The notes under the pieces were generated by a model, which worked only from the letters and a program-made list of their open reading frames with translations, searched no databases and was not told where the DNA came from. Shown piece after piece: positions 8,540-17,731 of a DNA stretch of 64,000 bases. Origin of the DNA: Bacteroidales bacterium. Lineage in GTDB: Bacteria > Bacteroidota > Bacteroidia > Bacteroidales > P3. The stretch covers positions 1 to 64,000 of the forward strand of contig JAFVBA010000012.1 in NCBI GenBank assembly GCA_017480245.1. Reading direction: 5' to 3'. A program made the position numbers and the translations under genes. Numbering within the stretch: position 1 is the stretch's first letter; every line of letters begins with the position of its first letter.

Positions 8540-9394
8540 TTACTTTCCGTCAATGGTTACCGTTCTGTTCAAAGAGAATTCAAATCTCCCTTTTTTAGTC
8601 GATTTTTTCTCAGATGAAGCCGATTTTTTCAATTCTCCGTCTTCTTTACCTCCCAATCCAACTGCTCCGAAGTAAAAAAGTTTGCCTTTATTTTTCTTAG
8701 TACGTCTCGTATTTTCGTAAAAGAACCACCATTTCCCGTTTTCATCTATATACCACCGCAATACCGAACCTAAACGCGTATCTCCAGTACCATAATTATG
8801 AGTTGCGATGTCTGTTCTTGTATCATATGGAGTTTTTACCTGAATTATGTCGGCGCTGTAATTATTTATATAAGTTGCATTCCAACGTGGATTTCTCAAT
8901 CCCGAATAAAACCACCGCCTTAAATACATAGGCATATTGGGTTTGTAGTCCTTGGGAACTCCTCCTGTAACAAGAGGGTCATCAGTATCCCCATAGAGCC
9001 ACAGATTATAATAGAAAAGTCCAAAATAATCTTTCAAATCGTCCTTACTAATCACACCGTTTTTGATATCATTACCAACATTTTCAATATTATCCAAGTT
9101 GTGAAGCTTATAAAACTCTTCCAAACTCTGAGTAATCTTCTTCTTATTCCAATAATATCCTATATAACCAAACGGAGCCGTAACCTGAGAATAAACAGTC
9201 TTGACAAGTAGGGAAGTATATCTCACATAGCAATCAATTTTCTCAATTCTGAACGATTTATCCGCCGTAAAATCCTCATATAATACTCTGAGCATATTGT
9301 CTTTATAATCCCAATCATCATAGTCCGCTTCAGTCTTTTGTGCCTGCACAATCAAACCGAATAATAAAAACACAATAATAGACAACCTTTTCAT
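8540..9394 (-). CDS. Secreted protein of unknown function
   Basis: 284 residues with a clear signal peptide (MKRLSIIVFLLFGLIVQAQ) predicted to be cleaved after AQA or AQ. The mature part is rich in Tyr and Trp (for example GYIGYYWNKKK, WYIDENGKWWFFYENTRR). It ends in a Lys/Ser-rich linker and a short hydrophobic-polar segment. No family was recognised; a GWxTD-type protein was considered but the defining motif is absent. It probably works in the periplasm or at the outer membrane. The gene lies 20 bases upstream of the helicase start and may be co-transcribed with it. Confidence 0.7.
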   Translation of the reverse strand: MKRLSIIVFLLFGLIVQAQKTEADYDDWDYKDNMLRVLYEDFTADKSFRIEKIDCYVRYTSLLVKTVYSQVTAPFGYIGYYWNKKKITQSLEEFYKLHNLDNIENVGNDIKNGVISKDDLKDYFGLFYYNLWLYGDTDDPLVTGGVPKDYKPNMPMYLRRWFYSGLRNPRWNATYINNYSADIIQVKTPYDTRTDIATHNYGTGDTRLGSVLRWYIDENGKWWFFYENTRRTKKNKGKLFYFGAVGLGGKEDGELKKSASSEKKSTKKGRFEFSLNRTVTIDGK

Positions 9395-9433
9395 AACGCT
9401 ACATTATAATAATATCATTACAACCATTATTTT

Positions 9434-10156
9434 TTACACCGCATTTTCAAAATACTGCCAAAGACTATCCGAAGGACACGGAGCAGTGATTGTTAATTTC
9501 TCTTTACTTACGGGATGGATAAATTCGACTTGCCGAGCGTGCAGACTAATGGAGGCAATCTTGTTGCTACGACCGAATCCGTATTTCAAATCTCCTTTAA
9601 TAGGACAGCCGATATTTGCCAACTGCAAGCGGATTTGATGATGTCTTCCCGTAGCGAGATTAATCTCCAACAGATTATAAAAATCGCTTCTTGCAATTAC
9701 TTTGTACGACAGTTCTGCATACAGACCGTGATTGACGTCTTTTGTAATGTAAGACTTATTGTTTTTCTCGTTTCTGAGGATATAATTTTTGAGTGTGCCG
9801 CTTTCTTTGGGCGGATTGTTACGGGTTATCGCCCAATACGTTTTTTTTATCTCTCTGTTCTTAATCATTTGATTAAGTCTTGAGAGAGCTTTGGAAGTTT
9901 TTGCGAATATTACGGCACCGCTTACAGGTCTGTCTAATCGATGAACAACTCCTATAAACACGTTACCGGGTTTATTATACTTTATTTTAAGATATTGTTT
10001 AAGTATATCATCAAGGCTTTCGTCGCCCGTTTTATCTCCATGTACAATTTGGGAATTCTTCTTATTTACGACAATAATATGATTGTCTTCATACAAGATT
10101 TGCTTCTCTATATCATTTAAAACAATGTCATTTATAGTTTCCATACCTTTTTGCAT
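9434..10156 (-). CDS. RluA-family RNA pseudouridine synthase
   Basis: 240 residues with the catalytic motif HRLDRPVSGAVIFAKT, whose Asp attacks the target uridine. Also present are the RluA-family segments ILYEDNHIIVVNKK at the N-terminus, and GRHHQIRLQLA with PIKGDLKYG near the C-terminus. There is no S4 domain, so it belongs to the shorter RluA/RluC-like group that modifies rRNA or tRNA. The target site cannot be predicted. Two in-frame starts are possible, at 10156 and 10144; the upstream one was kept. A hairpin-forming AT-rich spacer (10173-10235) lies before the gene. Confidence 0.88.
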   Translation of the reverse strand: MQKGMETINDIVLNDIEKQILYEDNHIIVVNKKNSQIVHGDKTGDESLDDILKQYLKIKYNKPGNVFIGVVHRLDRPVSGAVIFAKTSKALSRLNQMIKNREIKKTYWAITRNNPPKESGTLKNYILRNEKNNKSYITKDVNHGLYAELSYKVIARSDFYNLLEINLATGRHHQIRLQLANIGCPIKGDLKYGFGRSNKIASISLHARQVEFIHPVSKEKLTITAPCPSDSLWQYFENAV

Positions 10157-10172
10157 TAGTTGTAAAATTATA

Positions 10173-10235
10173 AGAAATAACTACTCTTTTGTGTGTTTAT
10201 TTAAACACAAGAAATTCTTTTAAGTAGTTTTGGTT
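10173..10235. repeat. Palindromic spacer hairpin
   Basis: Nested inverted repeats (AACTACT with AGTAGTT outside, TGTGTTTA with TAAACACA inside) lie between psd and the pseudouridine synthase gene. They may terminate psd transcription. An AAAATAAAGTG string just beyond resembles the ends of the AATAAAGTG repeat family. Confidence 0.45.
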
Positions 10236-10330
10236 AAAATAAAGTGTTTTTTATTTTATTAAAAACGTCAAGTGATTTCACAGTAAAGACGTTTTAATTT
10301 TCTGTAATACCTCAGTACTTTGTAGAATCT

Positions 10331-10981
10331 TTACAATGTTGCAATAACACTCTGTGCTGCTCGGACTTTATCCTCAATTTCAACATGCACTTCGCTGTCC
10401 AACGGAATAAGCAAATCAACGCGCGAACCGAATTTGATAAATCCCAACTCCTGCCCTTGTTTTATCGTTTCGCCTTCCTTTGCGTAACAAACGATTCGGC
10501 GTGCCAACGCTCCGGCTATCTGGCGCACCAAAACCTTTTTACCGCTTTCGTGTTCAATACAAACACTCGTACGCTCGTTAAGGAAAGATGATTTGGGGTT
10601 ACGCGCATAAAGTTTCTTGCCGTCATAATATTTTTGATAGACTACACGTCCCGAAATCGGGTAACGGTTTACATGCACGTTGTTCGGCGACATAAAGGTA
10701 GAGATTTGCAGACAGTTGCATTTAAGGTATTCGTTTTCAAAAACTTGTTCCACAACGACGATAGTACCGTCTGCTGATGCCAATACTTTATTGGGATTGT
10801 CCAGCAGTTCTCGGTTAGGTATGCGGAAAAAACGTATTATGAAAAAACTTAAAGCAAATACCATAAATTCCAACAGCCATTTAACCCAACCGTTTGCGAA
10901 TATCATAATAACGCAAGTCAGTATCACAAAACAAATAAGCGTGATAAACGAAATTTTGTAACCTTCTTTGTGAATATACAT
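10331..10981 (-). CDS. psd: Phosphatidylserine decarboxylase proenzyme, short (archaeal-type) form
   Basis: Psd makes phosphatidylethanolamine from phosphatidylserine at the inner membrane. The 216-residue protein starts with two hydrophobic helices (about residues 8-48). Near the C-terminus the segment FIKFGSRVDLLIP contains the Gly-Ser site at which the proenzyme self-cleaves to make the pyruvoyl cofactor. Residues SADGTIVVVE and MSPNNVHVNRYPISG are typical of the family. It lies 46 bases downstream of cdsA, so two steps of phospholipid synthesis (CDP-diacylglycerol and PE formation) are adjacent. Confidence 0.92.
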   Translation of the reverse strand: MYIHKEGYKISFITLICFVILTCVIMIFANGWVKWLLEFMVFALSFFIIRFFRIPNRELLDNPNKVLASADGTIVVVEQVFENEYLKCNCLQISTFMSPNNVHVNRYPISGRVVYQKYYDGKKLYARNPKSSFLNERTSVCIEHESGKKVLVRQIAGALARRIVCYAKEGETIKQGQELGFIKFGSRVDLLIPLDSEVHVEIEDKVRAAQSVIATL

Positions 10982-11026
10982 TGTATTTAGATTTTTGATA
11001 TTAAATATTTGACTTTGGATTTGTTA

Positions 11027-11845
11027 TCAGCAAAATAGATTTAGATATAACCACACGGCAGGAAGCACTAACAGAAGAATATCAAACCTATCCAGTATTC
11101 CGCCATGCCCCGGTAATATGTTACCACTGTCTTTTACGCCGACCTGACGCTTAAACATACTTTCAACTAAGTCTCCGAATGTACCGATAACACTTGTGAT
11201 TACGGCGATAACGATAAAATCAATTACGGAAAGAGCATCTGAGAAATGCGAAACGATTATTGCGGCGATGATTGTAAATAAAAATCCGCCAACCCAACCT
11301 TCCCATGTTTTTTTAGGAGATATGCGTTCAAAGAGTTTGTGCTTTCCGAATTTCATTCCCGTTAAGTACGCAAAAGTATCATTACACCATGCAAAGATAA
11401 ATACACTCATCAGTATCATTGGTGAAAACTTGCCGTCTGTTTTAATTATCATATTGGTTAATGCAAGTGGTACGACAACATAAATAATTCCCATCAAAGT
11501 GTAAGCAATATTGGTGAAAGGGTTTTCGCTTTTGCGGTAAAGTTCATTAATAAATATAAGAAGAATATCTAAAATAGCAAAGCACGTAACAACTTTGGCA
11601 CTTTGAAATTCACACTCGGATATGAGTAAAACGCAGGCGTAAGTAAAAAGACAAAGTCCCATTGCAGTGATTTTATTTGCCATTATGTTTTTTTTGCCTG
11701 CTATATTGTAAAATTCCCACAAACCTATTATGGCAATAATTAAGAAATAAACGGCAGTAATTATCGGGTGAATGAATATTGCCGCTATTACACTCAAAAC
11801 ATATATTGCGCCTGTGATTGCACGTTTTAATAAATTATTCATCAA
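11027..11845 (-). CDS. cdsA: Phosphatidate cytidylyltransferase
   Basis: CdsA makes CDP-diacylglycerol from phosphatidate and CTP, the branch point for all bacterial phospholipids. The 272-residue integral membrane protein has about eight hydrophobic segments. It carries the family signature near its end: KRQVGVKD, then PGHGGILDRFD. Length is standard. Its start codon overlaps the end of the LUD-domain gene by 11 bases, and psd follows, so translation of the three is likely coupled. Confidence 0.94.
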   Translation of the reverse strand: MMNNLLKRAITGAIYVLSVIAAIFIHPIITAVYFLIIAIIGLWEFYNIAGKKNIMANKITAMGLCLFTYACVLLISECEFQSAKVVTCFAILDILLIFINELYRKSENPFTNIAYTLMGIIYVVVPLALTNMIIKTDGKFSPMILMSVFIFAWCNDTFAYLTGMKFGKHKLFERISPKKTWEGWVGGFLFTIIAAIIVSHFSDALSVIDFIVIAVITSVIGTFGDLVESMFKRQVGVKDSGNILPGHGGILDRFDILLLVLPAVWLYLNLFC

Positions 11846-12419
11846 CTACAAAAATATAAAGTTCTTTAATCTCTTCTTCAATAAGTTTTCCCGATTTGAT
11901 GGAAAGTACCCATTCGGGCGGAGTTTCGGGTAACATATTAAGTATTTGTTTATAGGAAGTGTAGATTTGCGATGCCATGGCAATGACAATCATTATCTGC
12001 GGAAAATGAACGAGTGTTGTACCCGCCCCTTGCGCTGAGGTTATGATTATACTGCCTGTCGGGGCAACTATTCCCTGACATAAGGAAATACCTACATTTA
12101 CTGTCGGGTCGGCAAGTGTTGAATTTAGTCCGTTTGCTTGTAAATACGTTTGCAAATTAGAAGAATAGGCATTGTATCCGCTCCATTTTCTGTAGGCAGC
12201 AAGATTGGACAGGTTTATAAATAATTCCGCCTCGTTCTGACAATAAACGAAACGGCCGCCGTCCAAAGAGAGTTTTTCGGCAAATACCATCACGGGGTCA
12301 TCATTGCAAGGAGCAAAAATCTCTTCGTGAGTTTCCGTGGTACTTACGTGTTTGTCGCTGTTGAGAAGTGAGCTCCTCAGCAGTTTTAGAATTTTCTCTT
12401 TTTCGGACGAGTTTTTCAT
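11835..12419 (-). CDS. LUD-domain (LutC/YkgG-like) protein
   Basis: A 194-residue protein with the LUD fold found in LutC and in the N-terminal part of LutB, proteins of L-lactate utilisation. Visible landmarks are GISLCQGIVAPTGSIIITSAQGAG and FPQIMIVIAMASQIYTSY. lutA and lutB are not adjacent. In Bacteroidota the single LUD gene is commonly found between ftsH and cdsA, as here. Its role is unknown, so lactate oxidation should not be assumed. It overlaps cdsA by 11 bases and is preceded by a palindromic spacer after ftsH. Confidence 0.8.
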   Translation of the reverse strand: MKNSSEKEKILKLLRSSLLNSDKHVSTTETHEEIFAPCNDDPVMVFAEKLSLDGGRFVYCQNEAELFINLSNLAAYRKWSGYNAYSSNLQTYLQANGLNSTLADPTVNVGISLCQGIVAPTGSIIITSAQGAGTTLVHFPQIMIVIAMASQIYTSYKQILNMLPETPPEWVLSIKSGKLIEEEIKELYIFVVDE

Positions 12420-12454
12420 TTCGTTATCTGCAAATGTTAATTTTCCTTAACGTC

Positions 12455-12537
12455 ACTTCCTTTTACTGAAGTGGGACTTTATTTCAGTGAAGTCCAACTT
12501 TATTTTACTAAAGTCCAACTTCAGTAAAGCGAAAATA
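12455..12537. repeat. Palindromic repeat cluster between ftsH and the LUD gene
   Basis: Several alternating ACTGAAGT, ACTTTATTT and ACTAAAGT units form nested inverted repeats. They resemble the ends of the AATAAAGTG family, but the core of copies 1-4 is missing. Confidence 0.5.
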
Positions 12538-12540
12538 TAT

Positions 12541-14691
12541 TTAATCTTTTTCTTCGGAAACTACGTTGTATTCAATATTGTCTTCCGAAGTGGAAGTAAC
12601 CTCCGTGGTGTTGTTTTCCGTATTCGGAGTAACCATATCTTTGATACCCTCAATGCTGTCTTCCCATTGACGCGGTCCGAATATCTCTTCAACATCCTCG
12701 CGGAAGATAACCTCGCGGTCAATCAATATCTTGGCAAGTTTATCCAATTTTTCACGGTTGTCAAGTAAGATTTGTTTTGCCTGAACGTATATTTCCTCAA
12801 TCAAATCATGCACTCTGGTGTCAATAAGTTCCGCCGTTTTTTCACTATAAGGCTTTCCGAAAGAATATTCCCTCTCTGGAGAAGAATCATAATAGGAAAG
12901 GTTGCCTATTTTTTCGTCCAAGCCATAATAAGTTACCATACTGACAGCCATTTTGGTGGCGCGTTCCAAATCATTCAATGCTCCCGTGGAAACTTCTTCG
13001 AAAACAATCTCCTCACTTGCACGTCCGCCGAGCAAAGAAATCATCTGGTCAATCAGTTGAGACTTGGTTGTAATCTGTCTTTCCTCGGGAACATACCAAG
13101 CAGCGCCCAAAGCCTGACCTCTCGGCACAATGGTAACTTTAATAAGCGGATTGGCAAATTCCCTTAACCAACTTACAGCCGCATGTCCAGCCTCGTGGTA
13201 AGCAATACGTTCTTTCTCTTTGACGGATATGATTTTGCTTTTCTTTTCCATACCTCCGACAATGCGGTCTATGGCATCAAGAAAATCCTGTCTTGTTATA
13301 ACTTCGTGATTATGCCTTGCGGCAACCAAAGCAGCCTCATTACAAATATTTGCAATGTCCGCACCCGAAAATCCAGGCGTTTGCTTAGCCAAAAATTCCA
13401 CATTGACTTCGTCAGTTTTGAATTTAAGGTTTTTCATATGCACGTCAAAGATTGCTTTTCGCTCTTTAACGCCAGGAAGTTCTACATAAATCTGCCTATC
13501 AAACCTTCCTGCGCGCAGAAGTGCAGGGTCAAGAATTTCCGCTCTGTTGGTAGCGGCAAGAATTATAACTCCGGCATTTGTAGAAAAGCCGTCCATCTCG
13601 GTTAATAACTGATTAAGGGTATTTTCCCGCTCGTCATTGGCTCCGCTTGCCAACGTTTTGCCTCTTGCACGCCCGATAGCGTCAATTTCATCGATAAAAA
13701 TAATACAAGGTGCCTTACTCTTGGCATTAGCGAACAAATCCCTGACACGTGATGCCCCGACACCGACAAACATTTCCACAAAATCACTTCCGCTCATAGA
13801 GAAGAAAGGAACTTTTGCCTCACCTGCAACGGCTTTTGCCAAAAGAGTTTTTCCAGTTCCTGGAGGACCGACCAAAAGTGCGCCTTTAGGAATTTTTCCT
13901 CCCAATTTGGTATATTTATCGGGGTTTTTAAGAAAATCAACTATCTCCATAATCTCCACTTTTGCCTCTTCCAAACCTGCAACATCGGCAAAAGTAATAT
14001 CAACATTCTTTCCTTTTTCGTAAAGTTTCGCTCTAGATTTGCCAACACCGAACAGACTGCCTAAACCGCCCATGCCTGCTCCGCCTGCACTTCTGCCCAT
14101 CATACGGAAGAATAAAACCCAAATCAAAATAATGAATATAGTGGAAATCAACCACCCCGAACTTTCACCCAACCAATTGGTGCGTTTCTCACTTATGACA
14201 TTGATACGATTATTGGCAATAATCTCTTGTTTTTGTAAGTCCGTAAGACCTTTATCTGTCGTATCCTGAGTTATCCATTGGTTTTCGATAGTTTGCAATT
14301 GATTTCTGAAATCGTCATAATTGACAAAATTGTACAAATACTTAGCGTCCAAATTGCTAAGGTCGGTTTTGTTTTCGGAAAACATACCGCCGTCAGTTTT
14401 AAACAAGTCATTGTATATCGTATCGCGGCGGATAGCGTCCGTATTGATGGAAATCTCGGCAAATTGTTGATTGACAACAACGATTTTATTGTAATCGTGT
14501 TGCAGAATTACCTTTTGCAATTTGTCCCAATTTACTTCCTTATCCACTTTGGAGGTTTTACCGCCCGTTTGCCACAAAATTAAAATTACTGCAAACGTAA
14601 TAAAGTAAATCCATGAGATATTGAATTTAGGTTTATTTGAATTATTTCCCGTAGGATTGACCTTAAATTCTTTTTTCTTGTTATCAGCCAT
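12541..14691 (-). CDS. ftsH: ATP-dependent zinc metalloprotease FtsH
   Basis: FtsH is the essential membrane-anchored AAA+ protease that degrades misfolded membrane proteins and short-lived regulators. The 716 residues contain two membrane helices flanking a periplasmic domain and a Gly-rich linker. The AAA module has Walker A GPPGTGKT, Walker [12 protein letters not shown] and second-region-of-homology Arg residues. The M41 protease domain has zinc motif HEAGH. The Asp/Glu/Thr-rich C-terminal tail is common in Bacteroidota orthologues. It starts 3 bases after rsfS, so both are expressed from the promoter near 15093. Confidence 0.96.
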   Translation of the reverse strand: MADNKKKEFKVNPTGNNSNKPKFNISWIYFITFAVILILWQTGGKTSKVDKEVNWDKLQKVILQHDYNKIVVVNQQFAEISINTDAIRRDTIYNDLFKTDGGMFSENKTDLSNLDAKYLYNFVNYDDFRNQLQTIENQWITQDTTDKGLTDLQKQEIIANNRINVISEKRTNWLGESSGWLISTIFIILIWVLFFRMMGRSAGGAGMGGLGSLFGVGKSRAKLYEKGKNVDITFADVAGLEEAKVEIMEIVDFLKNPDKYTKLGGKIPKGALLVGPPGTGKTLLAKAVAGEAKVPFFSMSGSDFVEMFVGVGASRVRDLFANAKSKAPCIIFIDEIDAIGRARGKTLASGANDERENTLNQLLTEMDGFSTNAGVIILAATNRAEILDPALLRAGRFDRQIYVELPGVKERKAIFDVHMKNLKFKTDEVNVEFLAKQTPGFSGADIANICNEAALVAARHNHEVITRQDFLDAIDRIVGGMEKKSKIISVKEKERIAYHEAGHAAVSWLREFANPLIKVTIVPRGQALGAAWYVPEERQITTKSQLIDQMISLLGGRASEEIVFEEVSTGALNDLERATKMAVSMVTYYGLDEKIGNLSYYDSSPEREYSFGKPYSEKTAELIDTRVHDLIEEIYVQAKQILLDNREKLDKLAKILIDREVIFREDVEEIFGPRQWEDSIEGIKDMVTPNTENNTTEVTSTSEDNIEYNVVSEEKD

Positions 14692-14694
14692 AGT

Positions 14695-15069
14695 TTATTC
14701 GTTAATATTTGGATAATGAGTTTGTCTAATGTCTTTCCACATACTTTCAATATTGTAAAATTCCCTTGTATCAGGCAGGAATATATGAACAATTACGTCA
14801 AAGTAGTCTAAAAGAACCCAACTGCAGTTTTGCAATCCCTCTTCTTTAGTTGGTTTGATGTCAATTTCCTCTTTAATTTTCTTTCTTATATGTTCCACCA
14901 AAGCATCTGCATGAGAAGGTGAATTGGCAGTGCAAATCACATAAAAATCAAATAAAGAACCTTTCACACCGTCAAAATCTATCAGCGTAATGTCCTTTCC
15001 TATCTTGTCCTGTATTGCCTTTACCGCAATCTTTGCAAGTAATTCGGCAGCCTTTCTGTCTTTAGTCAT
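14695..15069 (-). CDS. rsfS: Ribosomal silencing factor RsfS
   Basis: RsfS (YbeB/iojap family) binds ribosomal protein uL14 and blocks joining of the ribosomal subunits during starvation. The 124-residue protein shows the family core: FDFYVICTANSPSHADALVEHI, then WVLLDYFDVIVHIFLPDTREFYNIESMW. Length is normal. It is the first gene of the rsfS-ftsH run and has a -7 promoter element 24 bases upstream of its start. Confidence 0.93.
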   Translation of the reverse strand: MTKDRKAAELLAKIAVKAIQDKIGKDITLIDFDGVKGSLFDFYVICTANSPSHADALVEHIRKKIKEEIDIKPTKEEGLQNCSWVLLDYFDVIVHIFLPDTREFYNIESMWKDIRQTHYPNINE

Positions 15070-15092
15070 ATTTATTAATTATAATCAAGTTG

Positions 15093-15100
15093 CAAAGATA
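15093..15100 (-). promoter_or_regulatory. -7 element for rsfS-ftsH
   Basis: On the minus strand the sequence reads TATCTTTG, a good TAnnTTTG match just upstream of rsfS. The -33 box is degenerate. Confidence 0.5.
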
Positions 15101-15250
15101 CAATTTTTTTATTAATATAAACATATAACTATATTTTTTCATAAGAATATTTTGAAAAAAGAAGAATACTTTTTTGAAATACCAGGAAAACATTTATTGA
15201 GATATAATTCTTTGTAACTTTATCTCGGTTATTTATAAATAAAACAAAAA

Positions 15251-15272
15251 GTACAGGTAAAATACCTGCACC
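15251..15272 (-). terminator. Intrinsic terminator after the T9SS cargo gene
   Basis: On the minus strand GTGCAGGTA pairs with TACCTGTAC and is followed by TTTTTGTTTT. It lies about 50 bases beyond the stop at 15320. Confidence 0.7.
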
Positions 15273-15319
15273 TTTTCTTTTTAACTCTTGCTTTATTTGT
15301 CAGTAGATTGAATTTGCTG

Positions 15320-16150
15320 TTATTCAACTACGAATTTGCCTGACGTATTGCCGTAACGGTAGATATAAAAACCCTTTTTGTAGTTGGATGTGTTTATTTT
15401 AACTTGTTTTTGTGACGGGTTAAGCAAGTAATTAGCAACGACACGTCCGTTAATATCCACAATCTGCATTTCTTGCATCTGTCCTTGGATATCATATTCC
15501 AAAGTGACAGACTGTCTTGCAGGGTTAGGATAAAGTTTTGATGGATTTTGCTGTTGAACAGGAGATGTTGCACTTGAGTTTATACTATTATAAATTAAAA
15601 TTTTAGTATAGGAATAATCATCTCCATCCATTGTATATTTAAAACATTTTACAACAAGTTTATTTCCAATAATGTACGGTTATCTTCTCACATCAACTTC
15701 AGTATTGGACTCAACAGATAGATTAAATTCGTATAACAAATCGCCATCTTCATTATAAAGTCCGTCTATTGTATAGTCAGAGTAAGATACGCTTCCATTT
15801 TCGTCTTCAGTTCGGATGCTATAACCTCCTGCAACTAAAAATTCATATTTATTATTGCTTGTAAAGATACCTTTAGTTAAACAATAAACGCGTAAGTGTT
15901 TATTACGAATATTAGGAATATCCGGAAAGAATGAAACTGTTTTTATGCAATCAAAATCTGAATTGTATATTTTTAGAATTCCGTTATCTGTTGAATATGA
16001 TATACCTTGACAATATTGAGCAGATATAAGATATTCATCGTCTATCGTAAGTATATCTTCTTCGTCCCATTGATTTTGAGCAAAAGAATTACTGCGGCCA
16101 ACAAACACCATTGCAACAAGAGTTAAAAGTTTAATTGTTCTTCTGAACAT
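15320..16150 (-). pseudogene. T9SS cargo protein interrupted by one in-frame stop codon
   Basis: Two open segments, 16150-15680 and 15631-15320, are in the same frame and separated only by a TAA at 15682-15680. Translation continues in frame after it (PYIIGNKLVVKCFKYTMDG). Read through, the gene encodes about 276 residues. It opens with a signal peptide (ending NSFAQ), continues with a short beta-rich domain, and ends in a type A T9SS C-terminal sorting domain (KLYPNPARQSVTLEYD, then VDINGRVV, then GFYIYRYG and KFVVE). Without the second part the product cannot be sorted to the surface. Causes could be a real nonsense mutation, a sequencing error or, least likely, stop-codon readthrough. A good terminator follows, so the 3' end is intact. 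Confidence 0.75.
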
Positions 16151-16257
16151 AATTGTTTTTGCTTTGTTATCCCATCAAGCCCCTCGGTTTTGTGATGTAA
16201 TCACCTTGAATTTTGTTTTGATTGCATCGGATTAATAAATTGTTTTTAACTAACTGG

Positions 16258-16408
16258 ACATAAAAAGAAGTGAGCCTCTTGTTCTTATCCGCCGTCCGAG
16301 GTTCTCGACTACCTAACAACCAAATAAGTAAAGCCCACAGATGAACACCATGAGCATTTACAACCTTACTTACTTGGGGTTTTGTCAGAAGTGTCGAGAT
16401 TCGGACGA
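16258..16408 (-). ncRNA. ssrS: Candidate 6S RNA (rod-shaped structured RNA)
   Basis: On the minus strand the sequence folds as one long rod. GTCGTCCGA pairs with TCGGACGGC, then CTCGAC pairs with GTCGAG. A large asymmetric internal bubble follows, then CCAAGTAAGTAA pairs with TTACTTATTTGG, closing on an apical loop region. A closing stem, central bubble and terminal stem resemble an open promoter and are the hallmark of 6S RNA, which binds RNA polymerase holoenzyme. A minus-strand promoter (16411-16444) would start transcription at the foot of the rod. No coding potential was seen here. The family assignment rests on the fold alone, and the 3' end is approximate. Confidence 0.5.
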
Positions 16409-16410
16409 CC

Positions 16411-16444
16411 CAAAAATAAAGCGTAACGCCTTTAATATGTCAAA
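16411..16444 (-). promoter_or_regulatory. Promoter for the candidate 6S RNA
   Basis: On the minus strand TTTG (16444-16441) and TATTTTTG (16418-16411) flank 22 bases, a little longer than the usual 19. Transcription would begin at the base of the rod-shaped RNA. Confidence 0.45.
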
Positions 16445-16611
16445 GGATTGACTTGCGTTGCCAATCACATTTGCAAAAATACAAAGAAATTTTGAATCAC
16501 CAATATCTTTTATCTTATTTTTGTACATTCAATTACTTATTTAATAAACTTGTTTTATTAAATATATAATTCAAGATTGTCAGTCTCTTAGACTCTTCGT
16601 TATTACATACA

Positions 16612-16642
16612 ACTGTTATTCCATCGTTTTTTCTTATCTTTG
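16612..16642 (+). promoter_or_regulatory. Promoter of the DUF4421 gene
   Basis: TATCTTTG at 16635-16642 matches the -7 consensus. A weak -33 (ACTG at 16612-16615) lies 19 bases upstream. The gene starts 61 bases later. Confidence 0.45.
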
Positions 16643-16703
16643 CAACTTGATAACTCGACTTGGAGTTTCAGATTTGTAAATTAAAATTTAGTACAATAAA
16701 AAT

Positions 16704-17702
16704 ATGAAAAGATTATTATTTGTTATAATTATAAATATAGTATTCTTTACAGTATTATCAGCACAAAATGAATCGCAGTCATTTTGGAAGAAATTGGATA
16801 CACGCTTCGGTTTGTCGTCAGTTAAAAAGATTGACACGAATTATTATACCATTGCAAAAAATGGTTGGATGATAAATCTGAATAACAATTTCGCAGGATT
16901 TTTGTTCAGAAGTCAGATGAATGATGTCCCTGTTTACGGAAACACAAAGATGAATCTGCACAGCAATTTCAACTATCAATTGTCTTCAACCTTCGGTTAC
17001 CGTAATTTAATCTTGGGTTACTCTGTTGCAAACATAACGGGAGAGACAAAAGACTTCACTTTGTCATTATCTTCCAACGCTTGGGGTCTGGAGTTCCGCA
17101 GATTGGAAACCGATGATATGACAGGAGAAATAGAAACGTCCTATTTGTCGGAACGATTGGACGTAAGCAAAGGCGATGTCAAGGTAAAAACGAAATATCT
17201 GCGTGCTTACCACGTTTTTAATAACAAAAAATATTCAACGACTGCAGCAATAGACGAACGCTGCATACAAAAGAAAGCCGCAGGGTCGCTGTTGTTTTAC
17301 ACGAATTACGCACAGAATACCGTTACTTTCTTAAATGACGGAATTGTTAAGCGGTTTAACGGAATTAAAATCACTGAATATTCCCAGGCGGAGTTGGGTT
17401 TGGGTTACGGATATAACTATCCGCTGATGCAAGATAAGTTGTTGTTTCACGCAATGGCAATACCGATGTTCGTAGTACTGCATTCGAATTATATAACTGA
17501 CAATTCCTTGCAGGAAATTCAGACAAAAAACAAATACTTTATGAATTTTATGGGACGATTTACCATAAACTACCACATTAACGCCCACTTCGGATTGTGT
17601 TTCTCCGCATTCTACAACACAAACCGCTTCACAGGAGAAAATAATCTGAAAATACGGTTGAATGATTACTTAATAAAAACTTCTCTCTGCTTCAGATTTT
17701 AG
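16704..17702 (+). CDS. DUF4421 outer-membrane beta-barrel protein
   Basis: 332 residues with a signal peptide (ending VLSAQ). The mature protein consists of alternating beta strands and ends in a C-terminal aromatic residue (SLCFRF), as expected of an outer-membrane barrel. The opening DTNYYTIAKNGWMINLNNN, the middle GYRNLILGYSV and the later ERCIQKKAAGSLLF match the DUF4421 family of Bacteroidota. Its function is unknown; a porin-like or assembly role has not been shown. The DUF819 gene follows 29 bases downstream and may be co-transcribed. Confidence 0.8.
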   Translation: MKRLLFVIIINIVFFTVLSAQNESQSFWKKLDTRFGLSSVKKIDTNYYTIAKNGWMINLNNNFAGFLFRSQMNDVPVYGNTKMNLHSNFNYQLSSTFGYRNLILGYSVANITGETKDFTLSLSSNAWGLEFRRLETDDMTGEIETSYLSERLDVSKGDVKVKTKYLRAYHVFNNKKYSTTAAIDERCIQKKAAGSLLFYTNYAQNTVTFLNDGIVKRFNGIKITEYSQAELGLGYGYNYPLMQDKLLFHAMAIPMFVVLHSNYITDNSLQEIQTKNKYFMNFMGRFTINYHINAHFGLCFSAFYNTNRFTGENNLKIRLNDYLIKTSLCFRF

Positions 17703-17731
17703 TTAATTAACAATTCAAATCAAGAATATCA

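Noticed and set aside
16258..16408. SRP (4.5S) RNA or tmRNA
   Set aside because: The conserved SRP GGAA loop and the tmRNA tRNA-like ends are absent.
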